From Terriglobia bacterium (GTDB lineage: Bacteria > Acidobacteriota > Terriglobia > Terriglobales > Acidobacteriaceae): a stretch of DNA of 64,000 nucleotides. Both the position numbers and the translations under genes were made by a program. Within the stretch, counting starts at the first letter, position 1. The number at the start of each line of letters is the position of its first letter. The notes under the pieces are model-generated. The model was not told the DNA's origin and searched no databases. It saw nothing but the letters and a program-made list of their open reading frames with translations. Shown piece after piece: positions 43,003 through 52,156 of this stretch. Where the stretch lies: contig JAIQGL010000025.1 in assembly GCA_020072585.1 (NCBI GenBank), forward strand, positions 38,535-102,534. The letters are read 5' to 3'.

Positions 43003-43971
43003 ATGAAGCAGAAAACATGGCTCGCACTTGTTCTGACTGCAAAAGCTCTGGCTGTAAAAGCTCTGACGGTAAACGTTCTTGCGCTAAGAATTCTGGCCGT
43101 AGCTGTTCTACTTGTAACTGCATGTTCTGCTGCCGCCCAGGAGTGCACCACCACAGTGCTCGTGTCCTTCTATGATCAGCTCACGAAAAATGAAATCGAG
43201 ACGCTCAAGACCGGGGACATTGAAGTAACGGTCGCCGGAAAGACAGTGCCACGGCCCAGTGCCACACGGGACTTCAACAATCGTGTGCTGGTCCTGGTGG
43301 AAACCGATGGCGCAGCCAAAAACGACAGGGTTGAAGAGGTCGTGGACATGGTCACACGCCAGGCCCGCCAGGCGGACGAGGGCAAGCCGGTGGCGTTCGG
43401 TATGTTCGCGGAAAAAGCGCTGTTCACAAAAACTTTCCTGGCCGATCCGGAAAAGCGTACCTCCGCCATCAACGGAATCGTGGAAGAAGCTGGTTCGCTG
43501 GGCAAGCGGGTGGCCCTGTGGGACGCGCTCCATCAGGCGCTCGGCCTTTTTGGCCCGCACCAGCCGGGTGACACGGTCCTGCTGATCGGCGAGCCTTACG
43601 ATGATGCCAGCCATCACTCCGCCGGAACCGTTGAGAAAGAATTTATCGCCAGCGGAACACGGCTGTTCATGATGCGCCGTTCGCGCTCTAGCCGCGTGGA
43701 GCGGGACTTTCTCTGGAGTTCACATGAGTTTGAGAAGACGTTGCTCGATCGCATGACCCGGGAAACGGGCGGGTTGTGGAGCGAATACGTGGCATCGCTC
43801 ATCCGCTTTGCCTGGGCGGGGTACCTGCTGGAAATCAAGCTCCCGCCGGGCATGAACAAACCCATGAAGTGGAAGGTGCAGTTTCATGGGACTGCGGCGC
43901 AGACACACAGGAAAACAAACTTCTACTATCCCGCACTATTGCCGCCATGCGCGGCGCAAAGCGAGCGCTGA
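43003..43971 (+). CDS. secreted VWFA-like protein
   Basis: About 322 residues from ATG 43003 with GAGG upstream (a GTG at 42979 is in frame). The signal peptide is built from five 5-residue units (KALAV-KALTV-NVLAL-RILAV-AVLLV). The mature part has the acidobacterial VWFA-related pattern: TTVLVSFYDQLTKNEIETLK, NRVLVLVETDGAA, QADEGKPVAFGMFA, GKRVALWDALHQALGLF, DTVLLIGEPYDDAS. The MIDAS D-x-S-x-S motif of true VWA domains is not preserved (VETDGAA). Probably a secreted protein-interaction domain. Convergent with rplQ. Confidence 0.82.
   Translation: MKQKTWLALVLTAKALAVKALTVNVLALRILAVAVLLVTACSAAAQECTTTVLVSFYDQLTKNEIETLKTGDIEVTVAGKTVPRPSATRDFNNRVLVLVETDGAAKNDRVEEVVDMVTRQARQADEGKPVAFGMFAEKALFTKTFLADPEKRTSAINGIVEEAGSLGKRVALWDALHQALGLFGPHQPGDTVLLIGEPYDDASHHSAGTVEKEFIASGTRLFMMRRSRSSRVERDFLWSSHEFEKTLLDRMTRETGGLWSEYVASLIRFAWAGYLLEIKLPPGMNKPMKWKVQFHGTAAQTHRKTNFYYPALLPPCAAQSER
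43039..43113 (+). repeat. five degenerate 15-base tandem repeats within a signal peptide
   Basis: Units GCAAAAGCTCTGGCT, GTAAAAGCTCTGACG, GTAAACGTTCTTGCG, CTAAGAATTCTGGCC, GTAGCTGTTCTACTT. Each codes five residues of the hydrophobic core. Confidence 0.8.
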
Positions 43972-44110
43972 CTATAACCATTTTCGGCTTAAATGTAGAC
44001 CATTACGGGGCGGAGCAGGCATTCATGCCGGGTACTCTGCCAAAAAAGTACGGGCTACAGCCACTGAGGTTTTCGCGCGTTTATGGTAACCCCTGAAACC
44101 GGTATAACAA

Positions 44111-44139
44111 ACAGACGCGCCCTCTAGGGGCGCGTCTGT
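44111..44139. terminator. hairpin after rplQ, end of the r-protein cluster
   Basis: Perfect 12-bp stem (ACAGACGCGCCC with GGGCGCGTCTGT), 5-base loop. It lies between the convergent rplQ and VWFA-like genes, 45 bases past the rplQ stop. The downstream minus-strand sequence TTGTTATACC is only weakly U-rich. Confidence 0.65.
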
Positions 44140-44183
44140 GAAAATCATTTTAGTTAAGGTTTCGCAGTCTGGTTTGATGGAGC

Positions 44184-44675
44184 TTACTTCTTTTCGTCCT
44201 CGCCTCCGCCCTGTTCAGCGGCTGCGGCTGCCTGCTCTTCTTCCATCTGCTTGCGGACTTCTTCCTGGCGCTTGGTGCGGATCTCCGCCCGCTTGGCGCG
44301 CTTGGCCTCGATCACCTTCTCGCTGCCCAGCAGCTCGATAAAGCAGGTTGCGGCGCCGTCGCCTGCACGCCATCCCTTGTGGATGATACGCAGGTACCCG
44401 CCGCTGCGATCGCCGAAGCGCGGGGCCACGGTGTCAAACAGACGGCTGACGGACTCACGCGTCAAAAGATAGCTTCCCGCCAGACGGCGCGCCGAGAGAT
44501 CGCCACGCTTGCCGAGGGTGATCATCTTTTCCACATGTGGACGCATGGCCTTGGCCTTGGCCGGCGTGGTTTCGAGCCGCTCTTCCATGATGAGCGAGGT
44601 CACCAGGTTGCGCAGCAACGCGCGGCGGTGACTGGTGTTACGTCCGAGTTTTTTCGTGTGTCTCTGGTGACGCAT
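44184..44675 (-). CDS. rplQ: 50S ribosomal protein L17
   Basis: 163 residues. The conserved core (MRHQRHTKKLGRNTSHRRAL, then LVTSLIMEERLETTPAKAKA) is followed by a charged, Ala/Glu-rich extension (EEVRKQMEEEQAAAAAEQGG) of about 40 residues beyond the usual 120. Last gene of the alpha operon, 107 bases after rpoA. Confidence 0.97.
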   Translation of the reverse strand: MRHQRHTKKLGRNTSHRRALLRNLVTSLIMEERLETTPAKAKAMRPHVEKMITLGKRGDLSARRLAGSYLLTRESVSRLFDTVAPRFGDRSGGYLRIIHKGWRAGDGAATCFIELLGSEKVIEAKRAKRAEIRTKRQEEVRKQMEEEQAAAAAEQGGGEDEKK

Positions 44676-44737
44676 GATGCTTCCTTAGATTTGCAATTGC
44701 AAATTTGAAATTTGTAATTGTTGTTGGAAGTCGGGCA

Positions 44738-44778
44738 GGCCTGTAAATTACCAAATTACCCGATTACCAAATTATCAA
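44738..44778. repeat. AT-rich 'AATTACC' spacer repeat, rpoA-rplQ
   Basis: AAATTACCAAATTACCCGATTACCAAATTATC follows the rpoA stop; next to it at 44689-44722 lies a TTTGCAATTGCAAATTTG palindrome. Related units in other spacers (51917, 53100, 63229). Confidence 0.65.
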
Positions 44779-44782
44779 TCTG

Positions 44783-45835
44783 CTAGAACTCCTGCCCGTC
44801 GCCTTCCATCTCACCGCCGCCGCCCATGGGCACCGCGGATGGCATCTGGCTGGTGGGACCGGGAACGGCGTTGCCGTGTTCGTCAATCTTCATGCCCAGC
44901 GAGAGGCCCATGGAAGCAAGGATTTCCTTGATCTCATTGAGCGACTTGCGGCCGAAGTTCTTCGTCTTGAGCATCTCCGCTTCCGTCTTCTGCACCAGTT
45001 CGCCGATGGACTGGATGTTCGCGTTCTTCAGGCAGTTATAGCTGCGCACGGAAAGCTCCAGCTCTTCCACCGAGCGGTTCAGGTTTTCATTCTTGATCAG
45101 CGGCTTCTCTTCACCGCGCGACTCCGTCTCCAACTCCTCTTCAAAGTTGATGAAGATGGTCATGTGGTCTTTGAGCAGCTTGGCCGCCAGGCCGAGCGCG
45201 TCCGCGGGAGCGATGGAGCCATTGGTCCAGATTTCGATATCGAGCTTGTCATAGTCGGTAATCTGTCCCAGACGGGCCGCTTCCACGGTGTAGTTGCACT
45301 TGCGCACCGGAGAATGCACGGAATCGATCGGGATAAAGCCGAGACCCAGATCTTCGTCAAAGTTCTTGTCGGCAGCCACGTAGCCGCGTCCGCGCTTCAG
45401 GCGCATCTCCATGTCCAGCTTGCCGCCCTCGGAAACCGTGGCGATGTAAACGGTTTTGTCCAGGATTTCCACGTCACCATCCGCCTCAATCATGGCGGAG
45501 GTGATTACTCCCGGCTGCTCGGCCTTAAGATAGATCGCTTTGGGGCCGTCGCCGTTCAGTTTGAAGGGAACCTGTTTCAGGTTCAGGATAATGTCGGTTG
45601 CATCTTCCACTACGCCTGGAATCGATTGAAATTCATGCAGCACGCCTTCAATCTTTACGGCGGTTACGGCGGCGCCTTCAATGGAAGACAGCAGCACGCG
45701 CCGCAGCGCGTTGCCGATGGTGGTGCCGAATCCGCGCTCAAAGGGCTGAGCGTAAAAGCGGCCGTATTTGTCAGTGAGTGTCTCGGTATCGGTCGCAAGA
45801 CGTTTGGGCTTTTGGAAACCTCTCCACAGAACCAT
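44783..45835 (-). CDS. rpoA: RNA polymerase alpha subunit
   Basis: 350 residues from ATG 45835 with AAAGGA 8-9 bases upstream; reading further 5' is not conserved. N-terminal dimer domain ([40 protein letters not shown]) and C-terminal domain that binds UP elements and activators ([30 protein letters not shown]). A Glu/Arg-rich linker and short Gly/Pro tail. Placed between rpsD and rplQ as in the classical alpha operon. Confidence 0.98.
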   Translation of the reverse strand: MVLWRGFQKPKRLATDTETLTDKYGRFYAQPFERGFGTTIGNALRRVLLSSIEGAAVTAVKIEGVLHEFQSIPGVVEDATDIILNLKQVPFKLNGDGPKAIYLKAEQPGVITSAMIEADGDVEILDKTVYIATVSEGGKLDMEMRLKRGRGYVAADKNFDEDLGLGFIPIDSVHSPVRKCNYTVEAARLGQITDYDKLDIEIWTNGSIAPADALGLAAKLLKDHMTIFINFEEELETESRGEEKPLIKNENLNRSVEELELSVRSYNCLKNANIQSIGELVQKTEAEMLKTKNFGRKSLNEIKEILASMGLSLGMKIDEHGNAVPGPTSQMPSAVPMGGGGEMEGDGQEF

Positions 45836-46059
45836 TCTTTTTTGTCCTTTCAACTCCGCTCCGTTTGGCGCATGGGCGGGAGGGCCACAAGGCTGTTCTG
45901 GTGCGGGCAATTGCGAAGTCGGCAGGGATTACTACCAGCTTCTGGCGAAATAAATTTTTAGGTTGATGAACCAGTGGGAGCCTATTTGATGCCGAATCCC
46001 AAACTTTTGATTCATCAGGCGGCAAGGGCGGGCCTGGCCCGCCATTCACCGTTTTTTCA

Positions 46060-46130
46060 GGGGCTCCACAACACTTCGTTGTTTCGCCCTGCGCTTTGCT
46101 TGTGCATTCCGGCACTCGCTCCGCGCTCAT
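46060..46130. repeat. dispersed ~90-bp spacer element, variant copy, rpoA-rpsD
   Basis: AGGGGCTCCACAACACTTCG ... GTTTCGCCCTGCGCTTTGCT ... GCACTCGCTCCGCGCTCATC. Closest to the copy at 61748. The same framework (GGGCTCC, TTCGCCC, CTCCGC) as the elements at 57308, 58712 and 59329. Confidence 0.7.
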
Positions 46131-46134
46131 CCAG

Positions 46135-46764
46135 TTACTTGCTATAAAGTTCCACGATCAACTGTTCATTGACCGGAGCGTTGATATCTTCGCGCTTCGG
46201 CAGGGCCAGAACACGGCCCTTCAGGTTCTCGCGGTCCACTTCCAGCCATCCCACCACGGGCTGGTGGCTTGAGTAGTCGCGCGCGCCTTCAATCACAGTG
46301 AATTTCCTCGCTTTTTCGCGCACATGGATCTCGTCTCCGGCGCTTACCTGGAACGAGGGGATATTCACGCGGCGTCCATTCACATCAATGTGGCCGTGGC
46401 GGACGATCTGCCGCGCCTGGCGCCGTGATGTGGCAAAACCCAGCCGGTACACCACGTTGTCCAGACGGCGCTCCAGTTGTTGCAGGAGCAGCTCACCGGT
46501 CACACCGGGCTTGCGCGCGGCTTTCTCAAAGTAGTTGCGGAACTGGTTTTCCAGGGTAAAGTACATGCGCTTGGTCTTCTGCTTTTCCCGGAGTTGCAGG
46601 CCGTAACCCACAACCTTGGCCTTGCGGTCCTTGCCATGCTGACCAGGGGCGAAGTTGCGCTTTTCCACGGGGCACTTGTCAGTAAAACACTTGGCCCCTT
46701 TTAAGAATAATTTCATGCCTTCACGACGGCAAAGGCGGCAGACTGCACCTTTATAACGAGCCAT
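46135..46764 (-). CDS. rpsD: 30S ribosomal protein S4
   Basis: 209 residues. N-terminal domain with Cys residues ([20 protein letters not shown]) that could bind zinc; S4 RNA-binding domain ([40 protein letters not shown]). Binds 16S rRNA early in assembly and in many bacteria represses the alpha operon. Positioned between rpsK and rpoA. Confidence 0.98.
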   Translation of the reverse strand: MARYKGAVCRLCRREGMKLFLKGAKCFTDKCPVEKRNFAPGQHGKDRKAKVVGYGLQLREKQKTKRMYFTLENQFRNYFEKAARKPGVTGELLLQQLERRLDNVVYRLGFATSRRQARQIVRHGHIDVNGRRVNIPSFQVSAGDEIHVREKARKFTVIEGARDYSSHQPVVGWLEVDRENLKGRVLALPKREDINAPVNEQLIVELYSK

Positions 46765-46827
46765 TAACTCTCCTTTTCGAGTGACGATGGGTTTACAGGG
46801 TGGTGTTCCCCTTCCATCCCCATCCTT

Positions 46828-46866
46828 GCAATTTGAAATTTCAAATTTGAAATTTCAAATTAAAAA
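46828..46866. repeat. self-complementary AT-rich palindrome, rpsK-rpsD spacer
   Basis: GCAATTTGAAATTTCAAATTTGAAATTTCAAATT: overlapping palindromic units of TTTGAAATTTCAAA directly after the rpsK stop. Similar at 44689-44722 and 48119-48172. Confidence 0.7.
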
Positions 46867-47298
46867 TCAAACTCTGCGGCGTTTCGGCGGCCGGCATCCA
46901 TTGTGCGGAATCGGCGTAACGTCTTTAATCGTCTTCACGTCCAGCCCGGCGGCAGCCAGTGCACGGATAGCGGACTCGCGGCCGGAGCCCGGTCCGTTCA
47001 CCCGCACTTCAATCGTGCGCATGCCGTGATCGCGCGCCTGGCTGGCTGCGTTGCTTGCAGCCTGCTGCGCCGCGAATGGAGTGCCTTTACGTGAACCGCG
47101 GAAGCCTAGCGAACCGGAGCTCTTCCACGCCAGCGTGCGGCCTTCACTGTCCGTGATCGTGACGATAGTGTTGTTGAAGGAAGCCTGGATGAACGCCACA
47201 CCATGCGGCACGTTCTTCCGTTCTTTCTTCTTGAAAACTTTTTTCTTGCCTTTTGTTCCGGTAGCTCCGGTGCCGGGTGCTGCTGTTGCTTTCGCCAT
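46867..47298 (-). CDS. rpsK: 30S ribosomal protein S11
   Basis: 143 residues, with a Lys/Gly/Thr-rich N-terminal extension ([20 protein letters not shown]) of about 20 residues before the S11 core ([53 protein letters not shown]). On the platform of the 30S subunit. Between rpsM and rpsD. Confidence 0.98.
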   Translation of the reverse strand: MAKATAAPGTGATGTKGKKKVFKKKERKNVPHGVAFIQASFNNTIVTITDSEGRTLAWKSSGSLGFRGSRKGTPFAAQQAASNAASQARDHGMRTIEVRVNGPGSGRESAIRALAAAGLDVKTIKDVTPIPHNGCRPPKRRRV

Positions 47299-47352
47299 AA
47301 TTCATTTCCTGTCTTCTTGAGACCGTCAAAAATTTGCGCTGAACTTCCGAGT

Positions 47353-47377
47353 CAGCTAAAAGCCAAAGGCCAAGAGC
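47353..47377. repeat. single arm of the 'CTTGGCCTTTAGCC' spacer family
   Basis: CAGCTAAAAGCCAAAGGCCA, then AGAGC, between rpsK and rpsM. One-armed copy of the family described at 62731; other partial copies at 57421-57450, 60629-60690 and 61823-61859. Confidence 0.6.
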
Positions 47378-47391
47378 GCATAGCCGCTTGG

Positions 47392-47778
47392 CTATGTCTT
47401 GGACGCTGCCTTCTTCTTGTTTGCGACCGTGCCTTTGCGCGGGCCTTTGCGGGTGCGCGCGTTGGTATGCGTGCGCTGCCCGCGGACCGGCAGGTTGCGG
47501 CGGTGGCGGTAACCCCGGTATGAGCCGATTTCAATCAGCCGCTTGATGTGCATGGAGATGTCTTTCCGCAGATCACCTTCCACGTCGCCTTCGGCTTCAA
47601 TGGCCTGGCGGATGCGATTGACCTCGTCTTCATTCAGGTCCTGCACTTTTTTCATGTGCTCGACCTTCGCCGTGTCCAGAAGCCTTTTGGAACGCGAGTT
47701 CCCAATGCCGTAGATATAGGTGAGCGCGATGTTCACATGCTTGTTGCGCGGAAGATCGACGCCTGAAATACGTGCCAT
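47392..47778 (-). CDS. rpsM: 30S ribosomal protein S13
   Basis: 128 residues with the helix-two-turn-helix core ([35 protein letters not shown]) and basic C-terminal tail ([36 protein letters not shown]). In the head of the 30S subunit, contacting L5 and P-site tRNA. First gene of the alpha block after rpmJ. Confidence 0.98.
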   Translation of the reverse strand: MARISGVDLPRNKHVNIALTYIYGIGNSRSKRLLDTAKVEHMKKVQDLNEDEVNRIRQAIEAEGDVEGDLRKDISMHIKRLIEIGSYRGYRHRRNLPVRGQRTHTNARTRKGPRKGTVANKKKAASKT

Positions 47779-47859
47779 GTTTTCTCCTTAATACTTTGCT
47801 AATCGGTTTACAGCCCGGCAAAGGCCTTCGTCCCGATCGAACCGTCAATTGCCAGAATT

Positions 47860-47982
47860 TAAGAATTGCCAAAAATCGCCGTGATTGGCTCTGCCTACCA
47901 GTCCCCGTTCCAACCAAACTGCCTTGAGCAAAAGGCTTTCAATTTTCACTTTTGGCAGTTTTGGCAATACTGGCAATTCTTC
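47860..47982. repeat. 'TTGGCAATACTGGCAATTC' spacer repeats, rpmJ-rpsM
   Basis: TTGCCAGAATTTAAGAATTGCC near 47859 and TTTTGGCAGTTTTGGCAATA then CTGGCAATTC ending at 47980 are inverted to each other and can pair across 60-70 bases. Related 'TTTTGGCAATTACC' at 63290. Confidence 0.55.
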
Positions 47983-48096
47983 TTATCCCTGTCTTTGTTT
48001 GTGTTTCGAATTCTCGCAGATCACACGCACCACGCCCTTGCGGTGCACGATCTTGCACTTGTCACAAATCTTCTTTACTGATGCCCGAACCTTCAT
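47983..48096 (-). CDS. rpmJ: 50S ribosomal protein L36
   Basis: 37 residues, [20 protein letters not shown] and on to [16 protein letters not shown]; too short for many gene finders. The C-x2-C ... C-x(n)-H zinc-ribbon type of L36 (C11, C14, C27, H32) is intact. Located between infA and rpsM as in most bacteria. Confidence 0.97.
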   Translation of the reverse strand: MKVRASVKKICDKCKIVHRKGVVRVICENSKHKQRQG

Positions 48097-48118
48097 GTGT
48101 TTACCTTTTCAAATTCAC

Positions 48119-48172
48119 TGCTTGATTGCACAAAATTTCAAATTTTAAATTTGAAATTTCAAATTTGCTTAA
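48119..48172. repeat. self-complementary AT-rich palindrome, infA-rpmJ spacer
   Basis: AAAATTTCAAATTTTAAATT followed by TGAAATTTCAAATTTGC: overlapping palindromes, same family as 46828. Confidence 0.65.
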
Positions 48173-48181
48173 ATCGATCCA

Positions 48182-48400
48182 TCACTTATAGCGGTACACT
48201 ATGCGTCCACGCGTCAGGTCGTAGGGCGAAAGCTCTACCGCGACCTTGTCACCGGGAAGAATGCGGATGAAGTTCTTGCGCATTCTGCCGGAAACGTGCG
48301 CCAGCACCTGGTGCTTGTTCTCCAGTTCCACCCGGAACATGGCATTGGGCAGCGGTTCAACCACCGTTGCCATCACCTCAATCGCGTCTTCTTTGCTCAC
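48182..48400 (-). CDS. infA: translation initiation factor IF-1
   Basis: 72 residues, the full OB fold ([68 protein letters not shown]). Start is GTG with AGGAG 4 bases upstream. Binds the A-site during initiation. Between map and rpmJ. Confidence 0.98.
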   Translation of the reverse strand: MSKEDAIEVMATVVEPLPNAMFRVELENKHQVLAHVSGRMRKNFIRILPGDKVAVELSPYDLTRGRIVYRYK

Positions 48401-48444
48401 CTAGCTCCTATGCGGAACGTCTCGTTTCCCGCAAACTTTCCTGT

Positions 48445-49194
48445 CTACTCTGTCAGCACCAGCGGCCCGTTGCGGGTCACCGCAACCGTGTGTTCAAAGT
48501 GCGCGCTGTAGCTGCCGTCTTCCGTCACCGCGGTCCATTTGTCGTCCAGGACGCGCGCTCCCGGCTTGCCGATATTGACCATGGGCTCAATCGCAATCAC
48601 CATGCCTTCACGCAACCGTGTGCCATGGCCCCGGGTACCGAAATTCGGCACCTGCGGATCTTCATGCAGCCGCGTGCCGATTCCATGCCCTACAAACTCG
48701 CGCACCACGCTGAAGCCGTTGGCTTCAACGTATTCCTGCACCGCCGCGCCCACGTCACCAACGGTCTTACCCAACCTGACCTCGGCAATCGCCTTCTTCA
48801 GTGAGGTCTCGGTAACATCAAGCAATTTCTTGAGCTCTGGCGCCAGCGATTTGCCTACCGGCACTGTGATCGCTGAATCGCCGTAATATCCATCCAGAAC
48901 CACGCCGCAGTCGATGGAAACAATGTCGCCTTCCTTGAGCACTCTTTTTTCTGAAGGAATGCCGTGAATAATCTCATTGTTCACTGACGTGCACAGCACA
49001 CAGGGATATTCGTGATAGCCCTTGAATGCCGGCTTGGCGCCTAGCTCCTTAATCTTCTCTTCCGCTGCAAGCTCCAGGTCCATGGTGGAAACGCCGGGAG
49101 CAACCAGCTTCTTTACCGCATCCAGGACCTGGCGGACGATCTGCCCGCTACGCTTCATCTTGTCCAGTTCGGCTTGTGATTTGCAGTTAATCAT
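48445..49194 (-). CDS. map: methionine aminopeptidase, type I
   Basis: 249 residues. All five metal ligands can be placed: DCGVVLDGYYGDSA (Asp, Asp), GHGIGTRLHEDPQVPNFG (His), a Glu in AIEPMVNIG, and a Glu in the final TAVTEDGSYSAHFEHT. Removes initiator Met from nascent proteins. It overlaps adk by 4 bases (ATGA). Confidence 0.98.
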   Translation of the reverse strand: MINCKSQAELDKMKRSGQIVRQVLDAVKKLVAPGVSTMDLELAAEEKIKELGAKPAFKGYHEYPCVLCTSVNNEIIHGIPSEKRVLKEGDIVSIDCGVVLDGYYGDSAITVPVGKSLAPELKKLLDVTETSLKKAIAEVRLGKTVGDVGAAVQEYVEANGFSVVREFVGHGIGTRLHEDPQVPNFGTRGHGTRLREGMVIAIEPMVNIGKPGARVLDDKWTAVTEDGSYSAHFEHTVAVTRNGPLVLTE

Positions 49195-49910
49195 TCATTC
49201 CCGCCGCTGCGAAATCGCTCAATTTCGCGAAAGATCGTAGCCATCACCTGCTCCACCGGAAGCTCGCCGTTTACATGGAACAAACGTCCCTGTTGACGAT
49301 AAAACTCAGCCAAAGGCAGGGTCTGGCGCTCATAGCTTTTTAAGCGCTCAGCAATCACTTCTTCCTTGTCGTCTTTGCGCTGGGCCAGCGGCGTACCGCA
49401 GACATCGCAAACCCCTTCACTCTTGGGCGGCTGGAGATAGACATTGTAAATTTTGCCGTCGACAGGACAAGTACGGCGGCCCGTAAGCCGTTGCAGTAAT
49501 TGATTATAACTGACGTCAACGCTTATCACAACCGGCGGCAGCTTGTTTCCCCTTGCCGCCAACTCTCGATCCAGCCACTCTGCCTGTGCTACTGTCCGGG
49601 GAAACCCGTCCAGAATGAACCCTGATCCGCAATCCGGCTCCTTGAGCCGGTCCGCCACCATACCGTTGACCAGATCGTCTGATACCAGCTCGCCCCGCTC
49701 CATGACCTCTTTTGCTTTTCTGCCCAACTCCGTGCTCCGGGCCACATTCTCCCGCAGAATGTCCCCGGTGGAGATGTGGGGTATGCCGTAATGCCTGGCA
49801 AGCAGTTTCGCCTGCGTGCCTTTACCCGCTCCCGGAGCTCCCAGTAACGTGATAGGACCCGCAGTGATGTTCTTTGCACTCATAGCGTCCCGGACGATAC
49901 TGGCCGTCAT
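49191..49910 (-). CDS. adk: adenylate kinase
   Basis: About 239 residues from ATG 49910, which is preceded by GGGG in the secY tail and follows the secY stop after 4 bases; ATG 49883 is the alternative start. P-loop LLGAPGAGKGTQAKLLARHY, NMP-binding region (ISTGDILREN), and the LID (GRRTCPVDGKIYN, CDVCGTPLAQRKDD). Three Cys plus an Asp where many long-LID enzymes have a fourth Cys suggests a Cys3-Asp zinc or a variant site. Makes 2 ADP from ATP and AMP. Confidence 0.97.
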   Translation of the reverse strand: MTASIVRDAMSAKNITAGPITLLGAPGAGKGTQAKLLARHYGIPHISTGDILRENVARSTELGRKAKEVMERGELVSDDLVNGMVADRLKEPDCGSGFILDGFPRTVAQAEWLDRELAARGNKLPPVVISVDVSYNQLLQRLTGRRTCPVDGKIYNVYLQPPKSEGVCDVCGTPLAQRKDDKEEVIAERLKSYERQTLPLAEFYRQQGRLFHVNGELPVEQVMATIFREIERFRSGGNE

Positions 49911-49914
49911 TCGT

Positions 49915-51336
49915 TTAGCCCCAGAGCCTCCTCCCGCGAACGCGTCCGCTGCGAGAGGTAAAGCCTTCATAGTGCCGCATCACCAGCTGTGACTCGATCT
50001 GGTTTACCGTATCCATGGCCACACCCACCACGATCAGCAAGGATGTTCCGCCAAAATAGAAGTTCACGCCCAGACCGTGCAGGATCCATGTGGGGAAACC
50101 GCTGAACAGTCGCGGCCCGATCCAGGGGATGTGGTCAAGGTGAATACCGGCGATCATCCACTCCGGAATCAGCGAGATCGCAATCAGATACAGACCGCCA
50201 ACCAGCGTCACGCGGGTGAGCACGTCATTGATGTAATCGCGCGTGCGATGGCCGGGCCGTATACCGGGAATAAATCCGCCGTACTTCCGCATGTTGTCCG
50301 CCACATCAGACGGATTGAACACGATGGAAACATAGAAATACGCGAAGAAGATGATTCCCACCCCGTAGAGCAGAGTGTAAAGCGGCTCACCCCACTTCAA
50401 CTGGTCCAGTGTGGGCCCGAAAAATTTATTGAGAGTGCCTCCCGGCTTGAATGCGTTAGAGAGCGTAAGCATCTGCGGAATACTCAACAGGGACGAGGCA
50501 AAAATCACCGGCATCACGCCGCCGGAGTTCACGCGCAAAGGCAGATGCGTGGACTGGCCTCCCATGATGCGCCGGCCCACCACACGCTTGGCGTACTGGA
50601 CGGGAATGCGCCGCTCTGAGCGTTCCATGAAGACGATGAACGCTACCACCAGGATCATGAGCACAACCAGAAAGACGACTGCGGGAAGCGCGAATGCGCC
50701 CCATTGTCCGCCGCCTGCTCCCCGTCCGATCCCGGCTTTCGCTGCCAGTTCCACCACGGCCTTCGGCAATCCCACCACGATGCCGGAGAAGATCAGCAAC
50801 GACATTCCGTTGCCCACGCCGCGTTCGGTGATCTGCTCGCCCAGCCACATGATGAAGATGCTGCCCGTGGTCAGTGTGATGATCGTCATCAGGATGAACG
50901 AGAATCCCGGGTTCACCACAAAATTCTGTTTCTCCAGAGTAACGGCAATGCCCATGCTCTGCAGCACGGAGAGAATCAGGGTCAGATAGCGGGTCCACTG
51001 GGTGATTTTTCTGCGTCCCAGATCACCCTCTTTTTGCAGACGGGCCAGCGGCTCCCACACCACGGTAAGCAACTGCAAAATGATGGAAGCGGTGATGTAG
51101 GGCATGATGCCCAGGGCAAAAATGGTCAGCCGGCGCAGGTTGCCGCCGCTGAACAGATCATAAAAGCCGAGCAATCCGCCCTGCTGCTGCTCAAAGGCCT
51201 TCTGCAGCGCGTCCGTATTGATGCCCGGCGTGGGAATGTGCGATCCCAGACGGTAGACAGCCAGCATGGCCAGCGTAAACAGCACGCGTTTGCGGAGGTC
51301 CGGTACTCGAAAGATATTCGCCAGTTTCTCGAACAT
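49915..51336 (-). CDS. secY: Sec translocase subunit SecY
   Basis: 473 residues with ten predicted helices. It starts FEKLANIFRVPDLRKRVLFT; the plug-region signature GSHIPTPGINTDAL, GIMPYITASIILQLLTVVWE and the basic loop GFIPGIRPGHRTRDYI are typical. Forms the protein-conducting channel with SecE and SecG in the inner membrane. It directly follows rplO, whose stop begins 1 base after its ATG region, and precedes adk by 4 bases. Confidence 0.98.
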   Translation of the reverse strand: MFEKLANIFRVPDLRKRVLFTLAMLAVYRLGSHIPTPGINTDALQKAFEQQQGGLLGFYDLFSGGNLRRLTIFALGIMPYITASIILQLLTVVWEPLARLQKEGDLGRRKITQWTRYLTLILSVLQSMGIAVTLEKQNFVVNPGFSFILMTIITLTTGSIFIMWLGEQITERGVGNGMSLLIFSGIVVGLPKAVVELAAKAGIGRGAGGGQWGAFALPAVVFLVVLMILVVAFIVFMERSERRIPVQYAKRVVGRRIMGGQSTHLPLRVNSGGVMPVIFASSLLSIPQMLTLSNAFKPGGTLNKFFGPTLDQLKWGEPLYTLLYGVGIIFFAYFYVSIVFNPSDVADNMRKYGGFIPGIRPGHRTRDYINDVLTRVTLVGGLYLIAISLIPEWMIAGIHLDHIPWIGPRLFSGFPTWILHGLGVNFYFGGTSLLIVVGVAMDTVNQIESQLVMRHYEGFTSRSGRVRGRRLWG

Positions 51337-51882
51337 TTAGGTCACTTTTTTCTTTAATTTCGAAGGTGGCTTGCTTTTCGGCTCGTCCTTGGACTCCGTG
51401 GTTGCGGGAGCTCCAATAACTTCAATTTTGCCGCCCGCTTTTACAATTTTTTCTTCGGCCGACTTGGAGAATTTGTGCGCCTGTACAGTCAGCGCCGACT
51501 TCAGTTCTCCATCACCCAGGATTTTGATCAGATCGTTCTTCCCCACCATGCCGCTCTTGACCAGCAGCTCCGGGGTAATGTTTTCCTCGCCCAGTGTCGC
51601 CAGCCGATCCAGGTTCACCACCTGGTACTCAATGCGGAAAATGTTGGTGAAACCGCGTTTGGGCAGGCGGCGATGCAACGGCATCTGTCCGCCTTCAAAG
51701 CCGCGCATCATGCGCGAGCCTGATCTGGAGCGCTGGCCTTTATGGCCGCGCGTTGAGGTCTTGCCCATACCACTGCCCATGCCCCGGCCCACGCGTTTCT
51801 TATTCGACGTGGCGCCCTTGGGTGGCCGTAAGTTCGATAAATTCGTTGGCACTTGTGTTTCCCTTTTGCGCAGCTTGCTCAT
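51337..51882 (-). CDS. rplO: 50S ribosomal protein L15
   Basis: 181 residues (ATG 51882); a GTG at 51852 ([20 protein letters not shown]) has the better ribosome site (AAAGGG, 8 bases) and matches the normal L15 start. Core motifs [41 protein letters not shown] Lys/Pro/Ser-rich C-terminal tail of 15-20 residues follows [10 protein letters not shown]. Adjoins secY directly. Confidence 0.96.
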   Translation of the reverse strand: MSKLRKRETQVPTNLSNLRPPKGATSNKKRVGRGMGSGMGKTSTRGHKGQRSRSGSRMMRGFEGGQMPLHRRLPKRGFTNIFRIEYQVVNLDRLATLGEENITPELLVKSGMVGKNDLIKILGDGELKSALTVQAHKFSKSAEEKIVKAGGKIEVIGAPATTESKDEPKSKPPSKLKKKVT

Positions 51883-51916
51883 GTTCCGGCAGCTACTCGG
51901 TTGCCCTGTTTTTGAT

Positions 51917-51957
51917 TTGGCAATTACTCAATTACCAAATTACCCATTTACCAAATC
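51917..51957. repeat. AT-rich 'AATTACC' spacer repeat, rplO-rpmD
   Basis: TTGGCAATTACTCAATTACC, then AAATTACCCATTTACCAAATC: three or four short direct copies of AATTACC-type words filling most of the spacer. Confidence 0.7.
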
Positions 51958-51960
51958 TTC

Positions 51961-52152
51961 TTACTTCTCAAGAATCTCCACCAGGTGCGGGACCTTGGCC
52001 ACCATTCCGCGAATGGAGGGCGTATCTTCCCGTTCGATCACCTGGTACAGCCGGGTAAAACCCAGTCCTTTGATCACCAGCTTGTGCTTGATCGGCGTGC
52101 AGATCTTCGAGCGCACGTACTTGAGTTGAATTGTCTTTTTCTGTGCCGTCAT
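51961..52152 (-). CDS. rpmD: 50S ribosomal protein L30
   Basis: 63 residues from ATG 52152 (MTAQKKTIQLKYVRSKICTP); the motif KHKLVIKGLGFTRLYQVIER and VAKVPHLVEIL define the L30 fold. The longer in-frame reading to 52230 overlaps rpsE and is rejected. Starts 4 bases after rpsE. Confidence 0.97.
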   Translation of the reverse strand: MTAQKKTIQLKYVRSKICTPIKHKLVIKGLGFTRLYQVIEREDTPSIRGMVAKVPHLVEILEK

Positions 52153-52156
52153 TGCC

